64,000 nucleotides of DNA from Owenia fusiformis (lineage: Eukaryota; Annelida; Polychaeta; Sabellida; Oweniidae). Location: NCBI GenBank assembly GCA_903813345.2, contig CAIIXF020000010.1, positions 34,337,425-34,401,424 on the forward strand, written 5' to 3'. The notes below the pieces were generated by a model that was given only the letters and a program-made list of their open reading frames with translations, had not been told where the DNA came from and did no database searches. A program made the position numbers and the translations under genes. Positions 63,087 through 64,000 of this stretch are shown here, one piece after another; the first letter of the stretch is position 1; every line of letters starts with the position of its first letter.

Positions 63087-63866
63087 ATGGCTGATATATT
63101 AGAAAACTCTTGTGATGATAAACAGATGTCAGAGGTAAATACGATTTTCTATATTGCGCTTATTTTTTCTGGTGGTGGGGGAAGGGGAGGGGGGTCAATT
63201 AAGTACCTTTGGTCATGCCCAAAAGGCCATGCCCATTTCACACACTCTTGCCAACAAGGGGTGCATGTTACGTATTATCATATTTATCAGGCCTGCCCAA
63301 AAGGGTGCATACTACATATCTCACAGGCCTGCCTATAAGGGTGCCTTCGCTGCATTCCACACATGCCTGCCCAAAACGGTGCATGTTACATATCTCACGG
63401 GCATGCTCATAAGGGTGCCTTCGCTGCATTCCATACATGCTTGCCCAAAACGGTGCATGCTACATATCTCACGGGCCTGCTCATAAGGGTGCCTTCGCTG
63501 CATTCCACACATGCCTGCCCAAAAGGGTGCATCTTACATAGTCTATCTATCAGGCTTGCCCCAAAGGGTGCTTGCTACATATCTCACAGCCGTGCCAAGA
63601 GAGTCCCTTTGCTGGATTCCACACCTACTGGCGTTTAACTTAACCCGCACTTTTATCTCCTTTTCCTTTGAATGCTGTGTTTGAATATTCAAAACTAAAG
63701 CAGATATTATACAATTTCATTTTATTTGGACATTTTCAGATCAGACAAATGCCTTATTTTTGGTTAAGGAAGGTAACCACAGCCATCTCTGCCTGGGATT
63801 TGGACAAAGATGGACATATTGGGCATGATGCTATGATGAATATAGCAGACACGTTTGCCAGAGTTG
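63087..63866 (+). CDS. EF-hand protein of sarcoplasmic calcium-binding/calexcitin type, first two exons
   Basis: Exon 1 (63087-63134) gives MADILENSCDDKQMSE, donor GTAAAT. Exon 2 (63740-63866) gives IRQMPYFWLRKVTTAISAWD followed by LDKDGHIGHDAMMNIADTFA and RVG, donor GTATGT. DLDKDGHIGHDA is an EF-hand loop with Asp at 1, 3 and 5 and the usual Gly and Ile; the 12th position falls in the Asp-Ala region. A W/F-rich helix with K before the loop, at the very N-terminus, is the layout of invertebrate cytosolic calcium-binding proteins (SCP, calexcitin, luciferin-binding protein). Phase is consistent (exon 1 phase 0; exon 2 leaves one base). The window ends on TTTTAG, an acceptor, so exon 3 starts at 64001. 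Confidence 0.78.
63195..63640. repeat. Degenerate tandem repeat in intron 1 of the EF-hand gene
   Basis: About four units of ~110 bases containing GCCTGCCCAAAAGGGTGCAT, TTACATATCTCACGGGC and AAGGGTGCCTTCGCTGCATT. The open frames across it arise from the repeat and are not coding. Confidence 0.85.
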
Positions 63867-64000
63867 GTATGTAGCTTTAATAATAATATCATATTTCCGA
63901 ATCTTCAAAATAGAGGTTAGATAGAAATAAATCAAAAGAAATTGATCAATGGAATAACATGGGGTGGAATTGGACAAATATGTATTTCATTTAATTTTAG

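Noticed and set aside
63154-63638. Several overlapping open frames with ACYISHGHAHKGAF-type repeats
   Set aside because: They follow the ~110-base tandem repeat in all frames and lie in the intron of the EF-hand gene.

Overview
The window is nuclear DNA of an invertebrate animal. It is AT-rich, with long introns, GT-AG splice junctions and a very high load of small DNA transposons. Five host genes can be read exon by exon, and reading phase agrees at every junction I rebuilt. I cannot fix the phylum. The gene families, and a LINE whose ORF2 opens with a 2A-like peptide (reported from sea urchin, lancelet, hemichordate and mollusc elements), fit an invertebrate deuterostome or a lophotrochozoan.

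Layout. 1-29624, minus strand: the Bloom-type RecQ helicase (BLM), seventeen exons from the start codon through the end of the helicase core; the RQC and HRDC parts lie off the left edge. Intron 9 holds a ~9.8 kb composite insertion (10047-19846) with a LINE inside. 29989-34340: intergenic, with hairpins and MITEs. 34430-42867: a degenerate 'TTAGACTCT' repeat tract, part of it tandemly duplicated. The first copy carries two transposons that the second copy lacks, one of them a 4.7 kb foldback element with 15-bp minisatellite arms and a 9-bp target duplication. 42869-44110, minus: an intronless galactose 3-O-sulfotransferase. 48300-53232, minus: a seven-exon secreted von Willebrand factor type D protein. 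54631-59621, plus: five-exon frataxin. 63087-64000, plus: the start of an EF-hand protein of sarcoplasmic calcium-binding type; the window ends exactly on a splice acceptor.

The genes share no pathway (DNA repair, glycan sulfation, secreted matrix, iron-sulfur assembly, calcium binding) and look like ordinary neighbours.

The most unusual signal is that several exons are followed or preceded by tandem copies of their own splice junction: BLM exon 13 (10 copies of a 97-bp unit holding the DEAH box and donor), BLM exon 7 (8 copies of a 106-bp unit), BLM exon 14 (3 copies), BLM exon 9 (2), frataxin exon 4 (2, one split by a tRNA-derived element) and VWD exon 4 (2). Next in interest are the foldback transposon with its preserved empty site, and the LINE with a hydrophobic leader before its 2A peptide.
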